Below are positions 35,880 to 46,274 of a stretch of DNA of 64,000 nucleotides, piece by piece. Under the pieces are notes generated by a model that worked only from the letters and a program-made list of their open reading frames with translations, was not told where the DNA came from and did no database searches. Made by a program: the position numbers and the translations under genes. Source of the DNA: Polytrichum commune (Eukaryota; Streptophyta; Polytrichopsida; Polytrichales; Polytrichaceae); the NCBI GenBank assembly GCA_950295325.1, contig OX485806.1, positions 17,608,001 to 17,672,000 of the forward strand, read 5' to 3'. How positions within the stretch are numbered: the first letter of the stretch is position 1; each line of letters begins with the position of its first letter.

Positions 35880-37290
35880 TTTGGGGAGTGGCTGGGGTTA
35901 TAGCTCGGAGGGTTACATGAGGATTAAGTTCACATTATACGGGGTTGGTTAATGAGTAAAGGGATAGGGAGACTAAACTAGAAACTTAACTCCTTAAGAA
36001 ATTAAGGAGGGAAGAGGTTCCTAACATGCAAAAGTGTGACATAAGGGAACAATCTTTAAGTAAATATTGGAGTGTTGAGTTTTGAATCAGTGTGGGGAGA
36101 TGGGACTACTTGTGAAGAGTATTTTTTAATACTTGTACTTTTATCATGGAATAAATTGGTGTGTAAAAGTTGATGGAGAGTGAAATGGATTTTTATGAAT
36201 TTGGTAAGAGGTAGGATGTAAGCATGAATGTGGTACCCATACCCTCACCCGGACTAGGACGCTTAAGGGTGGGCGGTTTGGCCTCACACCAAGCCAACAA
36301 CAATATTTTCCATTCAGCGCGTTAATTAATGATGAACTAAGAAATATAAATTCAAAATATGCTATATGGCAAACATAGTAGAACATCTCTCACATGTTAT
36401 TGACATCCATAACATTACTCAGCTAAAGAGTTGTGTTCACGGGTTCGGCATCAAATTTGGAGAATAAAGACTTTGAATGTTGAAATTCCAATGTTTCAGA
36501 CTATACCTAAAGTCAAGGTAGTTGAACATAGCTCATTAGCTGAGCAATGTTATGTCACCTCAAGTGTTGTTAATTATGATAGTTTCTACTGTACTATCAC
36601 TTTTTTTTATATATATATATATTTTACACTCTTAGAAGTCATGAACTTTTTGGTATATTTTGAGTCAAGAATTTTGATAATAAGTTTTAGCTATAGAAGA
36701 GGCTTGTGATTTGCGGCAAATTCATCTCAAGTTAATCCCAGTGCACAATTTATGGTATTAAATGGTAGGGGCTTAATATCGTCACTTACTCTATTCCTAG
36801 GTTACACTAATGACCAACAAAACGATCATTAGCATGACCATGTGTCGCTTGCCATTATCATGCTAAATAATATCTTCCTCTTTGCCTTCTTTTCCCGCGG
36901 GGAGGGGGGGGGGGTTCAAGTGACACTTGTCGTTATTGTGCTCAAATTACCTTCTTGCATATTACAACATAAAATTATCATCTCAAGGACTCCAATATGT
37001 TGCACTAAATGCCAGAATGGAAAATTATCATTCATTTCAAAAATCACTTATGTTGGCAAATAGTGTTGTGTTGACAATTAAAGGTCTCTAACAACAACCT
37101 GATTTGGATTGTCTGCCAACAATGTATGTGACAATATGGTACTATAAGTCGTGTAGATTAATTGAGGGTCTTCATTTCTAATTATAGGATCATACCAACT
37201 ATTAAAAAAAGGAAAAAAATCCCCAACATTTCCTAATTTCAACTTACATGACCGTCATTATTCCATGAACTTCAAGGCGACATTGTATAA
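35880..37290. other. stretch without recognisable genes
   Basis: An isolated CACAATTTATGGTATTAAAT block near 36740, followed by TAGGTTACACTAATGACCAA at about 36800, resembles 38715-38790 and may be a fragment of the TA-flanked MITE family with its neighbour. A G-run lies at 36903-36915. Otherwise nothing is recognised. Confidence 0.45.
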
Positions 37291-37295
37291 TACTA

Positions 37296-37513
37296 CACTA
37301 ATTATCCCAATTAGTACATGTTATTGTTTGAAGTTACACAATGCTATTACTATTTAACGAGAATGTAGTATTTTACCAAGCAAAGTCATTTATGTTCTAT
37401 AATGTCGGAACAACTTACTGAACTGTTGTTAGTGAAAATATAAGCTCTTAAGTAAGACGTTATTACACTATGTAACTCCAAATAGTAATGGGCACTAATT
37501 GGGATAATCGGTG
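37296..37513. mobile_element. short TA-flanked MITE, copy 2
   Basis: A 218-bp sibling of 13425-13641 with inverted ends CACTAATTATCCCAATTAGT and ...CACTAATTGGGATAATCGGTG; TA flanks at 37294-37295 and 37514-37515. Confidence 0.82.
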
Positions 37514-37692
37514 TAGCACGCATATTGATTTCCTTTTCCAGTTGCGACAACAGACATCCCTTGAAGTTGCATCATCCGGAGCTCAGAAGGTTGAAAAAAT
37601 GAAGCTAAAATATCAACGTCCATTTCAGCACAGGATGATTCTGACAGACAGAACTGCAACTTCCAGTGGCTTCAGCTCCTGTTGAGTCTAAA

Positions 37693-38202
37693 GGGCCACT
37701 TCACACACGAGCCAAGAGCCGTGACCACGGAATTGTGAGAGCCCAAAAGAAAGTGTCCAAAGGCCGTCCCCAACACACCTCCAAAAGCATGTAGTATGGT
37801 CATGGACCCTCGAGTGTAGTCTGAAGTCATATGTGACCAGGCCCTCAACCAAATGCTATTTCAATGATTTTCTATTCATGCGGGGTCCTCACACCTGATA
37901 AAATCAAAATAAACCAACGGTTGTGGACGTTCGGAGTGCCATGATCTCTTGGTTTTGTGTTAGGCCTGCCTTCAAGAGGTGGTTTTTGACAATAGTCCAA
38001 GTGACCATGAAACACGATCCATTTGATGTCATGTAGGAATCCATGTAGACTTTACATGCATCCATCTTGCATTCACATGCTTCGTTGGTCCCTCAAGCGT
38101 AGCGTGAAGCGAACTTGGACCGGCTCCGCCTTTTCCACCAATGAGAGTGCATGCTTGAAGTGTAACGGCCACGGGCTCTCAGTCTCGTGTGTTAAGTGGC
38201 CC
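37693..38202. mobile_element. TIR element R2 (GGGCCACTTCACACACGAG), complete copy
   Basis: A 510-bp element with inverted ends GGGCCACTTCACACACGAGC and ...CTCGTGTGTTAAGTGGCCC. It is flanked by TAAA on both sides (37689-37692 and 38203-38206). The uninterrupted site is preserved at 18923-18926, which supports a true insertion. Relatives or fragments occur at 42085-42502, 44795-45645 and 54727-55130. The superfamily is uncertain; there is no coding capacity. Confidence 0.8.
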
Positions 38203-38495
38203 TAAACCCTAATTTGCAGCTCTATTTGTAGCTAGAGACCACTGACTGGATGACGGTATCGGGACTGGGTGAAGTAATTAAGTTGCATGATACCAAAGAT
38301 CGAGCTTGAGTCTTCCGGAATCCAATCAATATGATAAACCAACAAATTTGGAGGTCATGTTTTCACGACACCGGTCTCCCAGTAGATGTTGTGAATCAAA
38401 CTGCCAAGCGAAGAAAAACATCACTGCAAAAGAACAACCAACAACAACCCATTCGGTGGCAGAGGAGGTCACAAATCCTTGGCCCACTTTTACGA

Positions 38496-38714
38496 CACCG
38501 CTTATGTTATTTAGTGTCAATTGCTATATGGAATTACGTGATGCTATAACGTTTTGCTATAGAGTACATTTTCTACCAACACAGCTCAAACATGGTTTTG
38601 GACATCATTGAAAATACGCAATTCAATTTAGTAAAATGTGCATTCAAGCAACAACAAAACTTATGGTATTATGTACGTGTGAATAATAAGTGACATTAAA
38701 TATCGTAAATGGTG
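38496..38714. mobile_element. TA-family MITE, copy 3
   Basis: A 219-bp element with ends CACCGCTTATGTTATTTAGT and ...ATTAAATATCGTAAATGGTG, matching the 14859-15421 family. The flanking dinucleotides are GA and CA, so the TA duplication has probably mutated. A further inward-type end CACTATTTATGATATGTAGT sits immediately to the right at about 38717. Confidence 0.6.
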
Positions 38715-38782
38715 CACACTATTTATGATATGTAGTGTCATTGACCCAATAATGTCATGGGGTATACATCTAGGTTACGCTA

Positions 38783-39949
38783 ATGACCAATATATTGACC
38801 ATAAGTGTACTTCAAAACCGGACACAACCAATCACACTATACAAAGTTAGAGCACATGTCAACATTGATGGCAACGAACAAGCAGACAAATTGGCAAAAG
38901 AAGGGCTAGAACTAGAGCACAAAATTGCCATTCACCCATATGAGCATGCCCATGCCATCCCATACTACTACCAAAAGGACGTTTGGGCCTCAATGACAGA
39001 CGTTCCCGATAAAGGCCCCGTTAGATTCCTAGAAAAACAAATTATTAAATACGATAGGGAAAACAACTTGGAAAACATGGCCACACAAACCCCCAACACT
39101 TACAAATGGACAGGAAATGCAGATATAGATAAAGAACTTTCTAACGAATTCTGGGAAAACCCGGGAATCACGGATAAACAAAAATCATGCCTCATCAAAT
39201 TCCGAACAGGAACCTATATGGGCAATGCTCGAAAACAACTGTTCTTTGGTAGACAAATATATCCCTCTATTACATGCCCCATTTGCACCTCATACGAACC
39301 GGACACATGGTTACATGTACTACTTACGTGTAAACAACAACATATACATTCACTCCACGTCAAAAGACACAACAAAGCAGTATGGGAAATTAGGAAACTA
39401 CTAATCTCATCTGAAAAATCTCGATGTTATATTCTCATGAACGCGGGCACCTTCAATAATACACCCCAGGAAAACACCGTTCCCAATTGGCTACTCCCTT
39501 GCACATGCGGTACACAAAGATGCCATTGTAACTCCAGATTCAGACCTGACATCCTTTGTGTTAGAGGATTTCCATACCAAAATGACCCCCCCACAGACTT
39601 GGACCCCAACCTCACCATACAATTTATCGAATTTACATACTGTAATGATAGATTCTCTCCAAAAACACTCGAAACAAAAAATAACAAATACAAACCATTA
39701 ATCGATAGTATTGCTGCTAGAGGATGGAAAATTGACCCCCTTATTATAATCACCGCTGGCGCTAGAGCCACTACACACACTCCTTCAATGAAATCACTCG
39801 AAAATAAATTTAAAATACCCATGCCTATCATTAAAAATACCTTTAAAAACATCAATACTATCGCTATAACATATGCCATGGCTATCCTCCTACACAAAAG
39901 AAGAATAGAAAACCACCAACCACTACCCCAAACACTAGACCCCCCATAG
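38783..39949 (+). CDS. LINE ORF2 C-terminus: RNase H end, zinc finger, restriction-like endonuclease-like domain
   Basis: A 388-codon open frame; its first nine codons are host flank read in frame, so the true LINE part starts near codon 10. Residues 16-41 are the end of an RNase H fold (LYKVRAHVNIDGNEQADKLA: catalytic-loop H25 and last acid D35). A C-C-H-C finger follows at C165, C168, H178 and C183, then a second cysteine cluster (C240, C242, C247, C249). Directly after it come RFRPDILCV (P255-D256), FIEFTYC (E283) and NKYKPLIDSI, then PLIIITAGARATTH. A CCHC finger followed by PD, an acid and a KY-PL helix is the layout of the restriction-like endonuclease of R2-type LINEs. In the element it would nick target DNA for reverse transcription. 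Not expressed as a whole protein here because reverse transcriptase is missing. RNase H is solid; the endonuclease call is by motif only. Confidence 0.8.
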   Translation: MTNILTISVLQNRTQPITLYKVRAHVNIDGNEQADKLAKEGLELEHKIAIHPYEHAHAIPYYYQKDVWASMTDVPDKGPVRFLEKQIIKYDRENNLENMATQTPNTYKWTGNADIDKELSNEFWENPGITDKQKSCLIKFRTGTYMGNARKQLFFGRQIYPSITCPICTSYEPDTWLHVLLTCKQQHIHSLHVKRHNKAVWEIRKLLISSEKSRCYILMNAGTFNNTPQENTVPNWLLPCTCGTQRCHCNSRFRPDILCVRGFPYQNDPPTDLDPNLTIQFIEFTYCNDRFSPKTLETKNNKYKPLIDSIAARGWKIDPLIIITAGARATTHTPSMKSLENKFKIPMPIIKNTFKNINTIAITYAMAILLHKRRIENHQPLPQTLDPP

Positions 39950-40223
39950 ATAAAGCCATAAAACCTTAACAACTAAGCCACTCCACCCCACCCACTAACA
40001 ATGCACTAGAGACCTGGCGACCCAAATCATACTAACAATCCTCCCTAACAACTAACCATTTTGGTTCTTGTTACTAGTGACTGGTGACTATAGTGTCTAC
40101 TCTCGAAAGGGAGGAGTAGATCTTTACCTTCATACCTTTGTCCTGTGGGCATTGGATGGAGGAGGATCGAACATACACTCCATTCACGTCGGTCTCCTCC
40201 GGAGACCGAAGTTTTTCTTCTTC
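38810..40223 (+). mobile_element. young 5'-truncated LINE insertion
   Basis: A 1,414-bp retrotransposon fragment bounded by a perfect 14-bp duplication TGACCATAAGTGTA (38796-38809 and 40224-40237). It begins in the middle of an RNase H domain, as expected from incomplete target-primed reverse transcription, and includes the open C-terminal coding region and a 3' UTR of about 270 bp. Near the end CGGTCTCC and GGAGACCG form an 8-bp stem with a TCC loop at 40189-40207. The element ends in TTTTTCTTCTTC rather than poly(A). The last ~160 bp match the tail of the SINE at 24050-24433. The perfect duplication and open frame imply recent insertion. Confidence 0.9.
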
Positions 40224-40237
40224 TGACCATAAGTGTA

Positions 40238-40925
40238 AGCACATGACAATCAACATCAATGTGCTTAAGAATATATTGGTTACAATATGGTTAATAATAC
40301 TATTATAATATTACAAGTTTGGTCTAAGTGTAGATGAGCTAAGAACAAGTGTAGAAGTAAGTAAATTAACACCATCCCCTTGGCCAACAGTATTCATCCA
40401 ATGCCACTTCTAATGATCTCGCATTAATTGGTGACTATACTTGACACTCTCTCTACGAACTTTAAGGGGGAGACGGATAGGGGATGAGGCCCGCAATCTA
40501 GCACCCCGGGCACCCCCTCCCCCAAAAAGAAAATATAAAATTCTCATATCCCGACCAAAAGCTATTGCCCGCTCTACTCGACTTCGTAAAAAATATAATG
40601 CCCTTGCATTCTTGAAGGCCGCTTGTCCATATAACCCATATTAAGTGCACCTCACCTTCAAGGTTCAAAATCCAATGTATATGTTCACTTTCACTTAGTA
40701 AATATGAAGCAATGGATTGGGATTTCATTGTCGAAGTGAAACCTGTCAATGAAGCATGTAATTGACTTGGATGTCAAAAATATTACCAAAAAAAGTTGCG
40801 AGTTACAGTTTGAAAGGATCTTTGTCATGCTAGAATGAAACTCAAAGTATTGTTTTTATTTTGAGCATGCGTATTGTAGTCAACGCCGTCTACTTTTCAC
40901 AAGCATTTCATACACATTCACGCCA
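40238..40925. other. stretch without recognisable genes
   Basis: Low-complexity C-run near 40503-40522. No gene or repeat recognised. Confidence 0.5.
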
Positions 40926-40926
40926 A

Positions 40927-41480
40927 CTTAGGGCTGCTTTACACCTAGAGGCTCGGCCAATTGGTTGTGTAAGAGGTTTGAAATCCTCACTTTTGATTGG
41001 CCAAAAGGTTGAAATCGGCCCCAACCCCTTTACACCTAGAGGTCGGGCCGATTTGGTGGTATGATTTTTTTTAATCAAAAAATGCATGGTATGACACGGC
41101 CCAAGCTCGTTGAATTGGGTGCACCCAAAATGAAGGGCCAATTCTTGGCCTCGGGGCCAATGTCATATCTCGATAATTTATAAATAAAAATTTGAAGAAC
41201 TATATATATATATAATTATAGCAAACCAAATACGTTGGATTTTGTGGAAATTTGAACGGCTCTATGCTAGATTATGCTAGATCCGTTGGATTATGCTATA
41301 TTTATTAAATCGGCCTGGCTTCTTGGCCCTAAGGCCTTTACATATGGGAAAATTGGCCCCTGTTATAATCTTATTGTAATGTGTAGTTGAGGCCGGCCTC
41401 CAACCCAAAAGGGGCTGAAATTTCATGCAATCAACCTCAAGGGGAACTGGCTCGGCCTCTAGGTGTAAAGCAGCCCTAAG
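40927..41480. mobile_element. TIR element, CTTAGGGCTGCTTTACACC ends
   Basis: Inverted ends CTTAGGGCTGCTTTACACCT and ...AGGTGTAAAGCAGCCCTAAG bound 554 bp, continuing inward through AGAGGC and GGCCA. A third, internal copy of TTTACACCTAGAGG lies at about 41027. No clear target duplication. A 220-codon minus-strand frame that crosses the right end and an adjacent CTTTCT microsatellite is not a gene. Confidence 0.7.
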
Positions 41481-41534
41481 TGCGATTAGATGTAATTCAG
41501 TGTGCATAAGCGTAATTGAAGGCTTTGATAAACA

Positions 41535-41606
41535 CTCTTTCTCTTTCTCTTTCTCTTTCTCTTTCTCTTTCTCTTTCTCTTTCTCTTTCTCTCTCTCTCT
41601 CTCTCC
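41535..41606. repeat. (CTTTCT)n microsatellite
   Basis: About ten CTTTCT units ending in CTCTCT. A CCTC-rich tract follows at about 41728-41750 and a G-run at 41693-41703. Confidence 0.92.
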
Positions 41607-42084
41607 CATGGTGAGGAGGGTGGGTGATGGATGGGTCAACAACAAGAAGTGTGGAGGAGTTGGTGCAGGCCAGGAATAGCAGAAGAGAAGGTGGGGGGGG
41701 GGGATGTTAAGATTGACATGAAATATTCCCTCCCTCCCTCCCTCCCTCCCTGTTTGGGGGTGGGTCAGAAATCTAGGGGGGCAGGCAGGCAGGCATATGG
41801 GGCCGGGATTGATGCCGACCCACTTTCTATTTTCCCAGCGCCCTCCATTGGCCAGGCGGAACAGTAGCCGAGCAACGCCATTCGCAGCTGGCCCGCCCAT
41901 CAAACGGATCCTCCCGCAATAACACCCCCCAACTTGCAATTTAAGAAGGAGGAGGAAGGAGGGGCTACTACTAAGGACCGCTCTAACTTAATCCCCAACA
42001 CCTACCTAGCCTAGCCTAGGCGCCCAACACCATCACACTACCCTAATCTCACTCACTAACTACATGTTCTATATTTTGTGCGTT

Positions 42085-42502
42085 CGGATCACTCCACGCT
42101 CGACCCCACGGCCGTCACCATCCAATTGTGAGAGCCCAAGACACCTCCAGGATCGTGTCGTGTGGTCACGGGCCCTCAGCTAATGCAATTTCAATGAATT
42201 TCTAACCATGCGGGGTTAAAAATGTAGTAAATCGACGGTTGTGAGGTTTGAGAGTGCCGAGGTCTCCCGGTGTTGTGTTAGGCCTACCTCCAAGAGACGG
42301 TTTTTGAAAGTAGTCCAAGTGAGCATGAAACATGATCCATTGGATGCCATGTGGGAATCCGTGTGGACTTTACATCCATCTTGCATTCACTTACTCCTTT
42401 TGTCCCTCAAGCAAACTTGGGCTGGCTTCTCCGCCTTCTCCGCCAATGAGGGTGCTTGAAGTGCAATAGTCACGGGCCCTCAGTCTCCTGTGTGAAGAGT
42501 GG
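42085..42502. mobile_element. R2 element copy feeding a tandem array
   Basis: Aligns with 37693-38202 through CAATTGTGAGAGCCCAA, CATGCGGGGT, TTGTGTTAGGCCT, AGTCCAAGTGA, GACTTTACAT and CACGGGC-CTCAGTCTC. The left end is degraded. The right end (CTGTGTGAAGAGTGGCCC) runs straight into the tandem array. Confidence 0.65.
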
Positions 42503-43205
42503 CCCTTAGTTATGATGTTAGTTGCCTGCGGCAGCACACACAACTTGATCATGAGGCTCAACCTTGAAATGCAATGGTCACGGGCCCTCAGCCTCCTGTG
42601 TGAAGTGGCCCTTAGTTATGATGTAAGTTGCCTGCGGCAGCACACACAACTTGATCATGAGGCTCAACCTTGAAATGCAATGGTCACGGGCCCTCAGCCT
42701 CCTGTGTGAAGTGGCCCTTAGTTATGATGTAAGTTGCCTGCGGCAGCACACACAACTTGATCATGAGGCTCAACCTTGAAATGCAATGGTCACGGGCCCT
42801 CAGTCTCCTGTGTGAAGAGTGGCCCTTAGTTATGATGTAAGTTGCCTGTGGCAGCACACACAACTTGATCATGAGGCTCAACCTTGAAATGCACTGGTCA
42901 CGGGCCTTCAGCCTCCTGTGTGAAGAGTGGCCCTTAGTTATGATGTAAGTTGCCTGCGGCAGCACACACAACTTGATCATGAGGCTCAACCTTGAAATGC
43001 AATGGTCACGGGTCCTCAGTCTCCTGTGTGAAGAGTGGCCCTTAGTTATGATGTAAGTTGCCTGCGGCAGCACACACAACTTGATCATGAGGCTCAACCT
43101 TGAAATGCACTGGTCACGGGCCTTCAGCCTCCTGTGTGAAGTGGCCTTTAGTGATGTTAGTTGCCTGCAGCAGCACAGACAACTTGGTTGTGAGGCTCAA
43201 GTTGG
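42455..43205 (+). repeat. tandem array, 106-108-bp unit, seven copies
   Basis: The landmark GTTGCCTG(C/T)(G/A) recurs at 42521, 42627, 42733, 42841, 42949, 43057 and 43160, so the period is 106 or 108 bp except for the last, shorter unit. The 2-bp difference is an AG in GAAGAGTGG versus GAAGTGG. Each unit joins the R2 3' end (GTCACGGGCCCTCAG, GTGTGAAGTGGCCC) to about 62 bp of former flank (GCAGCACACACAACTTGATC). A minus-strand frame of four 36-residue repeats results from the 108-bp period and is not a gene. Confidence 0.92.
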
Positions 43206-43246
43206 GTGGGCCAAGGCAATGAACGTTGTGTGTTTATTTTCACCCG

Positions 43247-43460
43247 CTAGTTACAGATGCACTGGTTGAGTTTGAGAAATGACCAGGTGAGGTTCAAGAC
43301 TGCCCGAAAAATATACTGTCCATTTTAGAGGAATACTCTAGAGCACTCCTCAAACTGATAAAGAAAAACTGAAAGATGTCAACACCTCACCGGGTGCACT
43401 TGGAAACACTAGGATCATGACCGATTATGCCCGAAAATCTCCCTGGACACTGGGCCAAGG
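43247..43460 (+). repeat. dispersed repeat R1, copy 4
   Basis: The best-preserved long variant: CGCTAGTTACAGATGCACTG, GTTGAGTTTGAGAAATGACC, TTTTAGAGGAATA, AAACTGAAAGATGTCAACA, CTTGGAAACACTAGGAT and ATTATGCCCGAAAATCTCCC. Confidence 0.78.
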
Positions 43461-44132
43461 TAACCAAAAAAAAACCTCAATTTAATGAGCCCTAAGAACA
43501 TGTGCCTAGAATGGTGGATCTTTGTGCTAAGGCCTTGGCTAATAAGTGATTACTTTCAGATCAGTCATGTCATATAGCTTGAGTTCAAGTCTCAAGCTTG
43601 CAAGTATATGGCCCATGATTTGCTCCCGGTTTTTTCAAGTTGAAGTCCAATCTTGAACTTGTAGATTCAATCATCTAGTTTGGTGCTGACCAGTGTATAT
43701 TTGGGCTTTAACTTGATGAAATCAATTCCAAAGGAAGGAGGTCGTTCAACCAATGCTCCTACACCATCATACTAAGGCACATGTAAGGAAGAGTTCAAAT
43801 TTGTTTTTACCTTGGCCCATCACCAAAAGTTTGCAAGCATGAGCTCAAGCTTATATGTGTGTTTCACAGAGTTGCCACACATTTAAGCCGAAGTTGAGCT
43901 TCACATTTGCCTAAGATGGATATTAATAGCAAGGGTGCATTTTTATTATAAATAATGTTTTGAGTTTGTTTGTAAGTTCAGCTAAAACTTGAACTTGGAG
44001 AATTCTCCAGCTTGATGACTACATGCTTGAACTTGACTGCCAATCCCAAAATGGAGCAACCAAAGCTCCACCATTTTAGGCCCAAGCAAGGGCAATATCT
44101 TTTACATTGGCCCATCACCTTTGCAAGTCTAA
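43461..44132. other. stretch without recognisable genes
   Basis: A box B-like GAGTTCAAGTCTC at about 43582 is isolated and not enough to call a tRNA or SINE. Confidence 0.45.
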
Positions 44133-44699
44133 TAGCATGTCCACGCTAGGGGATTTGGGCGAACCAACCCATACACTCGTCCCTTGTTGGATGCCTAAAC
44201 CCTTGCCTCCAAGGAACCAATGTATGGGTTGGTTCGTCCCAACCCACACTAGGGCTAGTTGTTGTTCCTTAGAAAGTCCATACTAGCGAAAGTCCATCTT
44301 AATCTTTCCAAAATTTATAGCTATCAGTAAAGAATTTTTGTCCTACTCGTAAATTTAACCTCACTAGATGTACTATAGTTTCGCCCATTCAGATCATTGC
44401 ATACAAGATGGAAACTTTCCCATTATTGTGGGCTAGTCATTGGTCCTAGTATGGGCATGCTATAATACCATGCCCACAATAGGGCCAATTGATGTAGCAT
44501 GAGGAGTCCCTATTGATAGGAAAAAGTTAAACTCTTTCCAAAATTTGCATCTACCAATAAGCATTTTTTTCATCCTACTCACAATAATCTCATCGAATGG
44601 AATGTATTGTAGTTTCACTAAAGCATATAAGAACTCCTATAAAGATATAAACGCTCTTAATGGTGTGGGCAAGTCATTGGTGCTAGTGCGGGCATGCTA
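44133..44699. mobile_element. two head-to-tail foldback MITEs
   Basis: Unit 1 (about 44133-44462) and unit 2 (about 44465-44699) share TIRs of the form TAGCATG(T/C)CCAC...TAG and ...CTAGT(A/G)(T/C)GGGCATGCTA, plus internal CTTTCCAAAATTT, CATCCTACTC-like and GGGC(T/A)AGTCATTGGT blocks. Unit 1 has an extra ~128-bp hairpin at its left (44147-44275; CGAACCAACCCATACA against TGTATGGGTTGGTTCG). Confidence 0.65.
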
Positions 44700-44794
44700 T
44701 GAGTCTTTTGGAGCTTGAGCTCATCAAGCTTATGGAATAGATACATACGTGTGGCTAGCCCTCCCTTTCCATCATAAACTCATATTAAGTTACT

Positions 44795-45645
44795 TAGGAC
44801 CACTTCATACACGAGCCAAGGGCCACAACCATGTAATTGTGAGGGCTCCTATCTCTCATCAAAGATCGTACTAGCCGTCTAAGGCCCTTGCCTCCGACAT
44901 GGTCTGTTGAAATTTGCGTCACGCCTTTGTCCTCTTAGAGGTGGGTTTGACGCAAAATTTGGCAAACTATGAAACATTATTCATAGTCTGCCATGTAGGA
45001 ATTCATGTAGTTTGTTTATTCATGATATTTTCTTTGGGCCCTTAGAGCAAGCCCCATCGTTCCTAGATCTGCATTTGCGTCTAGGATCGAAAAGTGGCCT
45101 CCGTCCAGGATGCAAATGCAAACCCATGGAAAATTTACCACTCATCTTACATTGCCCATAGAGAAACTTACTTCAACCAGTTATTTTTCAAACTCTATGT
45201 TCTTCCCGTGCATTGGCTCTTTCTGCAATGATCGACCCTAACTTACTTACTTTAATACGGATGTCAACAGGTCATTTCTCAAACTCAACCGGCTCATTTG
45301 TAACTTACTTCCAGTTCTAGTTGTTAGGAACATTAAAGTAGGTTGTCTTATTCGTTATGTGGGCCTCTGCATTTCCAGCCCATTTGCAAGGCGGGCCCTG
45401 CATTGCTTTTCATCCATACATGCGATATGCAAGCATGAGCAAGACACTACCTTGCATTTGAATTTGCATTACATATGTAAAAGTGCAAATGCGGATGCAG
45501 AGGTAGGGTGAGCGGGCTTGCACTGAGGCCTTCACCTTCTAGCGTGAAGTGAACTTGGATAGTTCCGGGCCTTTTCGACCAACGAGAGATCATAGAATGC
45601 ACATATGGTCACGGACCTTCAGTCTCGTGTGTGAAGTGGCGTTCA
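44795..45645. mobile_element. R2-family copy enlarged by internal insertions
   Basis: Left end GACCACTTCATACACGAGCC and right end CTCGTGTGTGAAGTGG match the R2 termini. Interior blocks (AATTGTGAGGGCTC, GCGTGAAGTGAACTTGGA, ACCAACGAGAG) match the 37.7-kb copy. Fragments of R1 in reverse orientation lie inside at about 45170-45200 and 45255-45305. Confidence 0.55.
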
Positions 45646-45662
45646 TAACCTAGCTTGGAGGC

Positions 45663-46047
45663 AATGTTCAAGATTGAAGTCTTCAATGCCCTTCAAACGC
45701 GATTTGGCCCTTCAAAATATACCTCTCTCAAAACAACCCTTCAAAACGCAACCCAAATTGATAAAATGAAGACGTCACTTGAAATCCTCAATATAATCTA
45801 CCCACCACAAGAACCAACAAACGTAAGGCATTGTCCCTACAGAAAAGTGGAGTTAGATGGTTGATTCTCAATTCTTCAAACTGTACTGAAAACACATACC
45901 ATCTAATTCATGCACACGTTTAATATAAATTTTGTGTTTCATTTCTATATTCTTGGATTTGAAGCAGCCCTTCAACTGGAGGGTTGAAATCTGAGAGCCC
46001 TTCAGAATGAACATCATTGAAGAGCTTCAATGTTGAAGACTGCCTGG
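45663..46047. mobile_element. putative foldback MITE rich in CCCTTCAA
   Basis: The left GATTGAAGTCTTCAATG and the right TTGAAGAGCTTCAATG-TTGAAGAC are inverted imperfectly, with CCCTTCAA motifs on both arms. Boundaries are approximate and no duplication was identified. Confidence 0.4.
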
Positions 46048-46274
46048 AGGTTGCAGCTGCGGATGGGCGGATCCGCTGTCTGTCTGGCTGTCTGTCTGGC
46101 TGGCTGGCTTGCATGGAGTGCTGGACCCACCGCGCGTGGCTTTCAGTTTGATACACCAGAGGAAATGACAAAATGGGGGCTTATATTGGAATAGGCCTGC
46201 CCTGGCTGCGGCTTCCTTTTCATAATTCCCTCCCAAGGAACCTGCCTCCCGCTGGGGACTAGCTACTGTGCTCA

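Noticed and set aside
39427-39972. 181-codon minus-strand frame
   Set aside because: Antisense shadow of the LINE C-terminal reading frame, which has clear protein motifs on the plus strand.
41277-41939. 220-codon minus-strand frame with KE repeats
   Set aside because: It runs across a CTTTCT microsatellite and the right terminus of a TIR element; composition is driven by low-complexity DNA.
42684-43097. 137-codon minus-strand frame made of repeated 36-residue units
   Set aside because: It is an artefact of the 108-bp tandem period, which is divisible by three; units of 106 bp break the frame and there is no signal, domain or start context.
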